A stretch of DNA of 14,378 bases from Nitrospirota bacterium (GTDB taxonomy: Bacteria; Nitrospirota_A; Leptospirillia; Leptospirillales; Leptospirillaceae). The translations under genes were made by a program, and so were the position numbers. The notes under the pieces are model-generated. The model was not told where the DNA came from and searched no databases. It saw only the letters and a list, made by a program, of their open reading frames with translations. Location of the stretch: assembly GCA_021838765.1 (NCBI GenBank), contig JAKCCY010000067.1, forward strand, positions 1 through 14,378, written 5' to 3'. The number at the start of each line of letters is the position of its first letter. The first letter of the stretch is position 1. Positions 1 to 5,890 of this stretch are shown in pieces.

Positions 1-1
1 T

Positions 2-469
2 TTTTACCGGATTCGCGGAAAGACCATCAGGATTCCATCACTTCGTGAGCAACTCGATGAGATACCAGCTTTGGTGAGCTGGAAGTTTCAAAAATGGGAA
101 GATGAAAACAAGACCCCTCCTCCAGTTGTTTTAACGGATTCCATGAGAGCCCTCCAGTCCTATTCCTGGCCGGGCAACATTCGGGAGCTGTTCTCATTTC
201 TGGACTATATGCTGGGTTCTTTTTCATCAGGAGAAAAGGTTCCAGTAAGCTGGGTCAAGGAAGAGCTCAAATCCATTATCCAGGATCTGTCCGGAAGTGG
301 CGAGATGGAAGATCTTGAGGAGATGGCCAGCGAAAGAGAGCTGATCATCCAGGCTCTTCGTTCTGCAGAAGGAGAAATTGGAAGGGCTTCAGAAATGTTG
401 GGAATGAGCAGAACCACTCTGTGGCGAAAAATGAAGAAGCTCGGTATTCGCCCCTTTGAAGGGGATTGA
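2..469 (+). CDS. Sigma-54-dependent transcriptional activator, C-terminal part (partial, runs off left edge)
   Basis: The reading frame is open from the first base of the window, so the gene starts upstream; 155 residues are visible. They begin with FYRIRGKTIRIPSLREQ, matching the stretch of sigma-54 AAA+ activators that reads (L/F)YRL..I.IPPLRER. The sensor II motif WPGNIREL lies at visible residues 56-63. After a linker, residues 113-148 form a Fis-type helix-turn-helix (ELIIQALRSAEGEIGRASEMLGMSRTTLWRKM in outline) that would bind DNA at an enhancer-like site. Family knowledge: such proteins hydrolyse ATP to remodel RNA polymerase-sigma-54 into the open complex. The Walker motifs, GAFTGA loop and sensory domain lie outside the window, so the signal and target genes cannot be inferred. 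An ATG at position 71 is internal to the AAA+ domain and is not the start. Confidence 0.9.
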   Translation, partial: FYRIRGKTIRIPSLREQLDEIPALVSWKFQKWEDENKTPPPVVLTDSMRALQSYSWPGNIRELFSFLDYMLGSFSSGEKVPVSWVKEELKSIIQDLSGSGEMEDLEEMASERELIIQALRSAEGEIGRASEMLGMSRTTLWRKMKKLGIRPFEGD

Positions 470-474
470 AAGGT

Positions 475-506
475 AAAAAAAAGGAGGAGGGTTTCCCCTC
501 CTCCTT
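475..506 (-). terminator. Intrinsic terminator between convergent activator and csp genes
   Basis: A perfect 11-bp stem (481-491 with 496-506, AAGGAGGAGGG) closes a 4-base loop. Read on the minus strand the stem is followed by a T run from its own TT through 475, a classic Rho-independent terminator for transcripts from the csp gene. Read on the plus strand the right arm is followed only by TTAAATCT, so termination of the activator gene is weaker but likely. The hairpin lies about 170 nt past the csp stop codon and 11 bases past the activator stop. Confidence 0.8.
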
Positions 507-678
507 AAATCTAAGAACTGCCAATGGAATCAGTGATTTATTATGACCTTTGTCCCTAGAGATCCATCCCTAACCAATCAAAGCACTTGAAGAAAGAGCT
601 TGAACGATTCACTCAAGATGCTTGGAGCAACAAGCCAAAAACCACACGTTCTTTATCGGCGGTTTTAGCAAATGTGAA

Positions 679-885
679 TTAGGCGTTAACCTTTGTCACA
701 TTAGCGGCTTGAGGTCCCTTGGACCCACTCTGGATCTCGAATTCCACAAGCTGACCTTCTTCAAGGGTTTTAAATCCGGACCCACCGATGGCGGTGTAGT
801 GAACAAAAATGTCCTCACCGTTCTCTTGGGAAATAAAGCCATAACCCTTGTTTGCATTAAACCACTTAACATGTCCTCTTGCCAT
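679..885 (-). CDS. cspA: Cold-shock protein (CspA family)
   Basis: This encodes a 68-residue single cold-shock domain beginning [17 protein letters not shown]. The RNP1 motif is KGYGFI and the RNP2-like motif is [19 protein letters not shown] and KGPQAANV complete the five-stranded OB fold. The length and motifs are those of CspA-type RNA chaperones, which bind single-stranded RNA and melt secondary structure. A longer frame begins at 912, but ATG 885 is chosen because AAGGAGGA at 893-900 sits 7 bases before it and the domain begins immediately. The gene is monocistronic, with a promoter candidate at 1039-1067, a structured leader and a strong distal terminator at 475-506. The exact paralogue (CspA, CspC, CspE and so on) cannot be decided, and whether it is cold-inducible is unknown. 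Confidence 0.95.
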   Translation of the reverse strand: MARGHVKWFNANKGYGFISQENGEDIFVHYTAIGGSGFKTLEEGQLVEFEIQSGSKGPQAANVTKVNA

Positions 886-892
886 TACGTGT

Positions 893-900
893 TCCTCCTT
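893..900 (-). promoter_or_regulatory. Ribosome binding site of the cold-shock gene
   Basis: AAGGAGGA on the minus strand is an almost perfect Shine-Dalgarno sequence with 7 bases to ATG 885. It decides the start of the cold-shock gene in favour of the 68-residue form over the longer frame that starts at 912 on the far side of the site. Confidence 0.85.
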
Positions 901-940
901 GATATGAACCAACGGTCAGTAAATGTGGGCGTCCCGCAGT

Positions 941-975
941 AAAAAAAAACCGCGAGCTCCAATTTCAAGCTGCGG
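941..975 (-). terminator. Terminator-like hairpin within the cold-shock gene leader (possible attenuator)
   Basis: On the minus strand CCGC-AGCT (975-968) pairs with AGCT-C-GCGG (958-950), with one bulged base at 954 and a 9-base loop. Nine T follow at 949-941. The shape is that of an intrinsic terminator. It lies downstream of the promoter candidate at 1039-1067 and 48 bases upstream of the csp ribosome binding site, so it would end transcripts inside the leader. It could instead, or also, terminate the DUF1207 gene that ends at 1101. Confidence 0.65.
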
Positions 976-1038
976 CCATTCATTCCGTCATGAAGACAAT
1001 CCTGAAATAAACCACACCTTCTTGAAACCCACGGTCCT

Positions 1039-1067
1039 AACTTATCAGGATAAAATCTATCTGTCAA
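1039..1067 (-). promoter_or_regulatory. Sigma-70-type promoter candidate for the cold-shock gene
   Basis: On the minus strand a perfect -35 box TTGACA (1067-1062) is followed after 17 bases by TAAGTT (1044-1039), a 3-of-6 match to the -10 consensus. Transcription would start near 1032, giving a 5' leader of about 145 nt before ATG 885. Long leaders are characteristic of cold-inducible csp mRNAs. The perfect -35 and ideal spacing support it; the weak -10 lowers confidence. Confidence 0.5.
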
Positions 1068-1100
1068 CTGTCCCTAAAAACTGAAATTTTTTTAAACACG

Positions 1101-2123
1101 CTAAAAATCAAAATAGGCTCCGAGCGCGACATAATTTTCCTTCAAGAACGGGAAATCATACATTGGCGAATAACCGTTATAAAAATCAATGGCAGTCCTG
1201 AACTGTACCCAGGAAGCGGGACGATGGGTCAGGATTCCGATTTGCAGATCCTCTGAAGGGGTATATCCGTTTATCCCCTGGGAAATAATGTTGACCGCCA
1301 TATAGGCTCTTGAGTAGGCTTCTTTCCATTCAGGTGCATAGAGCTCAAATCCTGCCTGCCCGATCAGGGAATCCTGAGCGGAAGGATAATACCCGAGACC
1401 TACGACACGATAGGCACCCCCTCCATAGATCCGGAAATACCGGGTCACATCATACGATGGTATGATCTGGAGAAGCTCCTGCCCATAGTCCGTATTCTTG
1501 TTGAGATTCATTAACGTGGTGTAGTCGTATCCGGTGTGCGAGCTGTCATGATAGAAAAAGATCCGGGCAGAGAATTTGTTGTATCTGATCGTGATCGGAA
1601 GGCCAATAATGAAATCGGTGCTTTCAAGAAACGTTGCCGTCTGAACAAAAGCGAATCTTGAAAACGCTGCGCCCATCACACCGAGCTGGATCGATTTGTT
1701 GATCCCGGATATTTCGCTTTCCCATCGGATAATCCCGATATCCGCACCAAATGTCCCGTCGAATTGCCCATAACGGTTGTTTGATCCCAGGAAATAACTG
1801 ATATTGCTCGTAGGCTGTCTTGGATCCGCAAGAAGTGGTGTGAACACATCACCCTGGGGGAAAAAAATGACCCTGTAGCCATTCGCATTGATGGCGCCAT
1901 CTTTGGCATCTTCTTCCGGTGTAAATGGATCCTGATAAAGAAGAGCCGAAGAAGTCTGCGGAGGTAATGCGCTTGACGGAGACGGCGATGCAGCATCGGC
2001 TCTTTCAGGATGGAGAGGAGAAAACGAGAGAACCAGTAAAAGGGCAAGCAGTTCAAGTGAAACGTATGCGATCCGGATTTTGCATTTTTTTAAAACACTC
2101 ATAGGAATCAATTCACTCTCCAT
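1101..2123 (-). CDS. DUF1207-family outer-membrane protein
   Basis: This encodes 340 residues with an N-terminal signal peptide: basic KKCKIR, a hydrophobic core SLELLALLLVLSF, and probable cleavage after the ADA near residue 44. The mature part carries FFPQGDVFTPLLADPRQP, the segment I associate with DUF1207. Alternating aromatic and polar strands follow, ending in YVALGAYFDF. A terminal aromatic residue after a beta strand is the usual signal for insertion by the Bam machinery, so a beta-barrel outer-membrane protein is likely; its function is unknown. ATG 2123 has no clear ribosome site. ATG 2102 gives a more typical signal peptide (MSVLKKCKI), and TTG 2111 has GGAG six bases upstream, so the start is uncertain by up to 7 codons. 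The gene stands alone, and its terminator may be the hairpin at 941-975. Confidence 0.75.
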   Translation of the reverse strand: MESELIPMSVLKKCKIRIAYVSLELLALLLVLSFSPLHPERADAASPSPSSALPPQTSSALLYQDPFTPEEDAKDGAINANGYRVIFFPQGDVFTPLLADPRQPTSNISYFLGSNNRYGQFDGTFGADIGIIRWESEISGINKSIQLGVMGAAFSRFAFVQTATFLESTDFIIGLPITIRYNKFSARIFFYHDSSHTGYDYTTLMNLNKNTDYGQELLQIIPSYDVTRYFRIYGGGAYRVVGLGYYPSAQDSLIGQAGFELYAPEWKEAYSRAYMAVNIISQGINGYTPSEDLQIGILTHRPASWVQFRTAIDFYNGYSPMYDFPFLKENYVALGAYFDF

Positions 2124-2159
2124 ACATTAAACAGATTAACAACAATGAAAACCGTAACG

Positions 2160-2169
2160 TTTTTATCGC
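2160..2169 (+). repeat. Left copy of 10-bp direct repeat flanking the TnpA remnant
   Basis: TTTTTATCGC here is identical to 2673-2682 in the same orientation. The two copies flank the decayed tnpA gene, 513 bases apart. They might be traces of element ends or target sequence, or coincidence in AT-rich DNA. Confidence 0.3.
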
Positions 2170-2179
2170 AGACCAGTTT

Positions 2180-2587
2180 CTATATGGGGTTTTCTTCTGA
2201 GCGGCAATCAAGTTTTTTGCCAAAACACCCCAAATGCGAATGAGCCGTATAGCTTGGCGACCAAAGCATCCCATTCCAGTACCGGTCAGAGAGATCCTTG
2301 CGCTCTTTTTTCAGAAGACGGCTCGAAACACACTTCAGGCTGTTGACAAGCGTTGAGACAGCAGTTTTAGGAGGAATTTCCACAAGCAGATGAACATGGT
2401 CCGGCTCTCCCCTCATTTGAAGGAGCTTCGCGTCAAAATCGCTGCAAACACTCTTGAAGATCGTCTCAAGAATGCTCAGTGCGTGGTTGTCGAAAACCTC
2501 ACTTTTTTTGACCGCAAAAAAGACCAACTCAATAATAATTGAGAAACTGCAGTTTCTACCTGTACGCAAGATCGTTTTTTCATCCAT
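2180..2587 (-). pseudogene. tnpA: IS200/IS605-family TnpA transposase, frameshifted and lacking its catalytic tyrosine
   Basis: Residues 8-115 align with Y1 HUH transposases of the IS200/IS605 group. They show RTGRNCSFS and LVFFAVKKSEVF near the N terminus, the metal-binding HUH motif DHVHLLVE (H64, H66), IPPKTAVSTLVNSLKCVSSR, and LWSPSY. These enzymes excise and insert single-stranded DNA using a tyrosine in a YIExQ helix about 20 residues after LWSPSY. Here the frame changes after SPSYTA and runs to a short unrelated tail. The expected helix appears in another frame at 2220-2185 as AKNLIAAQKKTP, with leucine where the tyrosine should be. The N-terminal part is also diverged, with E in the usual HLVF segment. 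The gene is therefore almost certainly inactive. No TnpB/IscB partner lies nearby. Sequence identity to living relatives could not be tested here. Confidence 0.85.
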
Positions 2588-2647
2588 AGACCAATTCTAA
2601 AACAAACATTCAGGATGTTCAATTACGACACCAGAGAGGCAGGATTG

Positions 2648-2666
2648 TTTATCGCGATTCGATAAA
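2648..2666. repeat. Inverted repeat upstream of the TnpA remnant and the gsp operon
   Basis: TTTATCG (2648-2654) and CGATAAA (2660-2666) form a perfect 7-bp inverted repeat around CGATT. It lies 61 bases upstream of the tnpA start and about 120 bases upstream of gspH. IS200/IS605 ends carry small hairpins recognised by TnpA, so this may be a relic left end. An operator for the gsp operon is the alternative. Confidence 0.4.
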
Positions 2667-2672
2667 GCCTGA

Positions 2673-2682
2673 TTTTTATCGC
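2673..2682 (+). repeat. Right copy of 10-bp direct repeat flanking the TnpA remnant
   Basis: TTTTTATCGC, identical to 2160-2169. It lies just beyond the inverted repeat at 2648-2666, on the opposite side of tnpA from the left copy. Confidence 0.3.
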
Positions 2683-2712
2683 CCGCGGGAGTATCTGGAA
2701 GGATTCCGGAAA

Positions 2713-2721
2713 TGTCATAAT
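2713..2721 (+). promoter_or_regulatory. Extended -10 promoter candidate for gspHIJ
   Basis: TG at 2713-2714, one base, then CATAAT (2716-2721) matches an extended -10 element, with 5 of 6 hexamer bases. No recognisable -35 lies at the usual distance, which extended -10 promoters can tolerate. It is 63 bases before the gspH start in the only non-coding stretch upstream of the operon. Confidence 0.3.
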
Positions 2722-2784
2722 ACAGAGAAACACACCTGATAGCAGACTAGCTTCAGTAAAGAACAGTTTTTTGAAAGAGAGAAA

Positions 2785-3381
2785 ATGCTTCCACAAAGTC
2801 CGGATTTGGCTCCGTCATCACTTTCAAAAAAAGACTCTGGCTGGACACTGATCGAAATCGTTGTGGTCCTTTTTGTCATAAGTATTGTCGTCGCCATTAT
2901 TTCACCTCATCTGAAACTCCAGAAAACACCAGGTCTCAGAGAGGTTTCCCTGAAAATCGCCGGAGAATACAGGGCGCTTTACTGGGAAGCCATCTCAAGA
3001 CAACAGGTTCTCCGCCTCAAGTATGATCTGGACAAGGGAACCGTTTCTGCGTTCAGGATGGCACCCGATGGCTCATTAAAACCAGTATCGATAAGGGGCA
3101 TCTCGGTCTGGAGCATTGCACCCAAGGTCCGATTTACCCGAATACACACACTTCATCAGGGAAGGGTCGAATCAGGCAGAACCTTTACCCAATTTTTTCC
3201 AACGGGAGCTGTCGAACCAACAACCATTCACCTGTCGGACCGACATGCCCACTCCATGACGATCACCGTCAATCCGGTCAACGGTCGCACGCATGTCTTC
3301 AAGGGCGATGTGGAGGTTCCTTCCCTGCCCCCGTTGTTGCCTGGAGGAGCAGGCAGCGGGGCTTTCATGGGAGCCGGATGA
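2785..3381 (+). CDS. gspH: Type II secretion minor pseudopilin, GspH-like
   Basis: This encodes 198 residues with a type III (prepilin) signal. A short leader ends KKDSG19, followed by W20-T-L-I-E24 and a hydrophobic stretch to about residue 39 (IVVVLFVISIVVAII). Prepilin peptidase would cut after G19, and E24 is the conserved +5 glutamate. The +1 residue is W rather than the usual F. After the helix comes a globular domain with the GspH-like RALYWEAISRQQVLRLKYD and FFPTGAVEP segments, and a glycine/proline-rich tail. Family role: GspH sits in the tip complex of the periplasmic pseudopilus that pushes folded substrates through the outer-membrane secretin. It is the first gene of gspHIJ; its stop overlaps the gspI start by ATGA. 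The ribosome site is weak (GAGAG). FimT/GspH family membership is clear. Assignment to T2SS rather than type IV pili rests on the gspI and gspJ neighbours. Confidence 0.8.
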   Translation: MLPQSPDLAPSSLSKKDSGWTLIEIVVVLFVISIVVAIISPHLKLQKTPGLREVSLKIAGEYRALYWEAISRQQVLRLKYDLDKGTVSAFRMAPDGSLKPVSIRGISVWSIAPKVRFTRIHTLHQGRVESGRTFTQFFPTGAVEPTTIHLSDRHAHSMTITVNPVNGRTHVFKGDVEVPSLPPLLPGGAGSGAFMGAG

Positions 3382-3758
3382 AAAGCATGCGGAAATCAGA
3401 TGACGGTGGTTTTACCCTGATCGAAGTCATGGTGGCCTTATTTATATTCAGCGTTGCGGCCATCGCACTTCTTGCAATCAGAACAAATGCCGTAAAACTT
3501 GATGAAAGAGCGCGGGACGAAGTGGAGATGACCGTTCTTGCCAACAGGAAAATGTCCGAGATTGTCGGCCAGGGGTTTGCTCCGGTCGGAGACGTGTCAG
3601 GTGGATTTGGAAAAGAACACAAAGACTACCATTGGGAAGAAATTGTCACCGCATCTCCATTGCCCATTATTCGACAGGTAACGGTTAAAATCACGAAAAA
3701 GTCGGGAAAGAGAAAGATTGTGGTCACTCTCGTTTCCTATATTTCCGGTATTCAGTGA
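3378..3758 (+). CDS. gspI: Type II secretion minor pseudopilin, GspI-like
   Basis: This encodes 126 residues, the usual size for GspI. The prepilin cleavage site is DDGG11/F12-T-L-I-E16, followed by the hydrophobic helix VMVALFIFSVAAIALLAI. LANRKMSEI after the helix is typical of GspI. The C-terminal half (IIRQVTVKI, then IVVTLVSYI) supplies the beta strands of the family. GspI nucleates the GspI-J-K tip complex in the inner membrane. The ATG overlaps the gspH stop (ATGA) with GGGAG four bases upstream, so translation is coupled; the stop in turn overlaps the gspJ start. GspI is the most reliable of the three subfamily assignments. Confidence 0.85.
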   Translation: MKSMRKSDDGGFTLIEVMVALFIFSVAAIALLAIRTNAVKLDERARDEVEMTVLANRKMSEIVGQGFAPVGDVSGGFGKEHKDYHWEEIVTASPLPIIRQVTVKITKKSGKRKIVVTLVSYISGIQ

Positions 3759-4468
3759 TGCTGGATAAGCCCCAAGGCTGCCTTTCAGGAAAGGAAACAA
3801 ACTGTGTCGATGGCGGATTTACCCTGATCGAAGTTCTTGTCGCATTCATGATCTTTGCCATGATTCTTGGACTGCTGTTCGGAGCCGTTGAGAGCACGCA
3901 AAAAGTTATGTCCATTGCAAATAAAGGGAACAGGATCTATGAAAATGTCCAAAGCGCCCTGTTTCGCATTCATGGAGAAATTCTTTCAACCTACATCAAT
4001 CCCAATGATCCCCTCACCTACTTTATCGGAAATCCTCAAAGTGCCGGGGATGAGGAGACCGACACGCTGCTCTTCACCTCCCTGGGACAGACACGACTCA
4101 TGCAAAACGCTCCCGTCTCGCACCTGATGGGCGTTCAGTACGTACTCCTCCCGGAAAAGAAGCCAGGGGAATATGTATTGGCCCATGAGCAGGACACGAA
4201 CCTCCTAAGCTATGGAACCGAAGCCGTCCAGGCCGAACCCCTGCTTCACCACGTTCTCTCCCTGCGTCTTTTCTATTTTGACAGCCATGAATGGGTGAAC
4301 CAGTGGAATTCCATGCAGAGCCATCTTCTTCCCGTTTATGTCAAGATTGTCCTCAAGGTAAGAGCAGGAAAAAATGGAGAAAAAACATTTACGGACGTCG
4401 TTCCGATCCCTTTGTCGACGGTGATGCAGACTCAAGGGGGCAGCGTCTCTTCTGTCGGCGGGTTTTGA
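3758..4468 (+). CDS. gspJ: Type II secretion minor pseudopilin, GspJ-like
   Basis: This encodes 236 residues from ATG 3758. A GTG at 3755 adds one codon and cannot be excluded. A prepilin leader ends DGG20, followed by F21-T-L-I-E25 and the hydrophobic helix VLVAFMIFAMILGLLFGAV. Downstream segments fit the GspJ/PulJ family: ALFRIHGEI, DTLLFTSLG, LLHHVLSLRLFYFDS and VYVKIVLKVRA. GspJ joins GspI and GspK in the pseudopilus tip. The leader before the cleavage site is unusually long at 20 residues. The start overlaps the gspI stop (TGATG), with no strong ribosome site of its own, so coupling is likely. The expected next gene, gspK, is absent; one base after the stop lies the end of dnaB on the opposite strand. 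Confidence 0.8.
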   Translation: MLDKPQGCLSGKETNCVDGGFTLIEVLVAFMIFAMILGLLFGAVESTQKVMSIANKGNRIYENVQSALFRIHGEILSTYINPNDPLTYFIGNPQSAGDEETDTLLFTSLGQTRLMQNAPVSHLMGVQYVLLPEKKPGEYVLAHEQDTNLLSYGTEAVQAEPLLHHVLSLRLFYFDSHEWVNQWNSMQSHLLPVYVKIVLKVRAGKNGEKTFTDVVPIPLSTVMQTQGGSVSSVGGF

Positions 4469-4469
4469 G

Positions 4470-5861
4470 CTACTCTCCCCCATCCATATTGTCGTAACCG
4501 TAAGCGAGGTTTTCAAATCTTGTGCAATGGCCCAGAAAGGCAAGATTGACTGAACCGATCGGTCCGTTTCTCTGTTTGCCGATAATGACCTCAGCCTTCC
4601 CCTTGTTGTCGAGGTTCTCCTTGTTATAAACCTCGTCCCTGTAGATAAAAAGAACAATATCCGCATCCTGCTCGATGGCGCCAGATTCCCTGAGATCAGA
4701 AAGAATGGGTTTCTTGTCCTTTGGGCGATTCTCGACAGATCGGGATAACTGGGCAAGCGCAATGACAGGGATGTTGAGCTCTTTCGCCAATGCCTTAAGC
4801 GAACGGGAGATCTCGGAAATTTCCTGTTCCCGATTGTCGGTTCTCTGGGAACCCTTCACCAACTGAAGATAGTCCACAACAATCAGTGAGAGATTTTTAT
4901 TTTGCGCCTTGAGCCTTCTGGCCCTGGCCCTGAGCTCATAAACGGAGAGGTCCCCCGAATCATCAATAAAAAGGGGCACATCGCTGGCCTCACCGAATGC
5001 CTGCATAACGGCTCGCCAGTCATCGCTTGGCAATTGGCCGGTACGAAGCTTCCAGGCATCGACCCGGCTTTGTGAGCTGATGAGACGCATGAAAAGCTGC
5101 TCCTTGGACATTTCCAGGGAAAAGATTCCAACAGGCAGCCTGAGATCAAAAGAGACGTATTGGGCAATACCCATGGCAAATGCCGTTTTTCCCATGGCAG
5201 GACGACCGGCAACAATAATCAGGTCCGATGGGTAGAGCCCTGTTGTCATCCTGTCGAGATCAATGAATCCTGTGGGGAGTCCAATGACGGCATCAGCGAT
5301 TTCCCTTGAACGAAGCTCTTCAAGCTTCTTGAACTGGGTATCAAGGTACGGAACATCCCCTACCTTTACAAAACCTCCAGAGTTCTTGTGGGATCCAATT
5401 TCAAGGATCTTTCTTTCTGCAAGGTCGAGAAGCGATTCGACCTCCTCTGTCTCCTCATAGCCCTTTTGAGCAATGTCCTCAGCCGCCAGGATAAGCTTTC
5501 TGTAAATCCCCTTTTCCGTCAAAAGTCTGGCGTAGTGCTTGGCGTTGGCAGCTGTCGGAACGATATAGCTCAAGTCTTCTATATATTGGGGAGCTCCTGT
5601 CAGACCGTCCCACCCTTTTTTCTTGAGACGGTCCGACAAAGTCACAGGATCGATGGGATGCTGGATCTCGGCCATTTCCCTCATCACCAGATAAATCTTC
5701 CGATGGGCATCAAGAATGAAGTCCTCCTCCCTGACGTTGTCACCGATCTGGGTAAGGACTTCATTATTGAGAAGAATCGATCCTAAAAACGATTTTTCCG
5801 CCTCTATGCTTTGAGGAAGATTCCGGAAAGCTTCATTGCCGGATTTTTTGACATTTTTCAT
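4470..5861 (-). CDS. dnaB: Replicative DNA helicase DnaB
   Basis: This encodes 463 residues, full length for bacterial DnaB. The N-terminal helical domain spans about 13-115 (LPQSIEAEKSFLGSILL) and binds primase. A linker at about 150-190 leads to the RecA-like motor. That carries Walker A GRPAMGKT (219-226), FSLEMSKEQL (247-256), Walker B LIVVDYLQL (326-334), LAQLSRSVENRPKDKKP, DLRESGAIEQDAD and the arginine-finger segment KQRNGPIG (429-436). The hexamer unwinds DNA 5'-3' at the fork. All key residues are present and there is no intein. ATG 5861 has GGAG six bases upstream. The gene follows hisZ by 29 bases and is the last of the serine/histidine block. Its stop lies one base from the gspJ stop, with no room for a terminator between them. 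Confidence 0.97.
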   Translation of the reverse strand: MKNVKKSGNEAFRNLPQSIEAEKSFLGSILLNNEVLTQIGDNVREEDFILDAHRKIYLVMREMAEIQHPIDPVTLSDRLKKKGWDGLTGAPQYIEDLSYIVPTAANAKHYARLLTEKGIYRKLILAAEDIAQKGYEETEEVESLLDLAERKILEIGSHKNSGGFVKVGDVPYLDTQFKKLEELRSREIADAVIGLPTGFIDLDRMTTGLYPSDLIIVAGRPAMGKTAFAMGIAQYVSFDLRLPVGIFSLEMSKEQLFMRLISSQSRVDAWKLRTGQLPSDDWRAVMQAFGEASDVPLFIDDSGDLSVYELRARARRLKAQNKNLSLIVVDYLQLVKGSQRTDNREQEISEISRSLKALAKELNIPVIALAQLSRSVENRPKDKKPILSDLRESGAIEQDADIVLFIYRDEVYNKENLDNKGKAEVIIGKQRNGPIGSVNLAFLGHCTRFENLAYGYDNMDGGE

Positions 5862-5890
5862 GATTGCTCCGGGGAGTGCCGATTGTATTT

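Noticed and set aside
640..664. A weak hairpin (AACCGC/GTGGTT on the minus strand, followed by five T) just after the cspA stop.
   Set aside because: The six-pair stem includes a G-U pair and a 13-base loop, which is too weak to annotate as a terminator beside the strong one at 475-506.
622..942. A 106-codon plus-strand open frame covering the cold-shock gene.
   Set aside because: It is the antisense shadow of a clear CspA-family gene, and its protein resembles nothing I recognise.
2585..2755. A plus-strand stretch of about 55 open codons (QLRHQRGRIVYRDSIK onward) that might be a TnpB remnant.
   Set aside because: It has no start codon, no ribosome site and no zinc-finger or RuvC motif. The length is plausible by chance.
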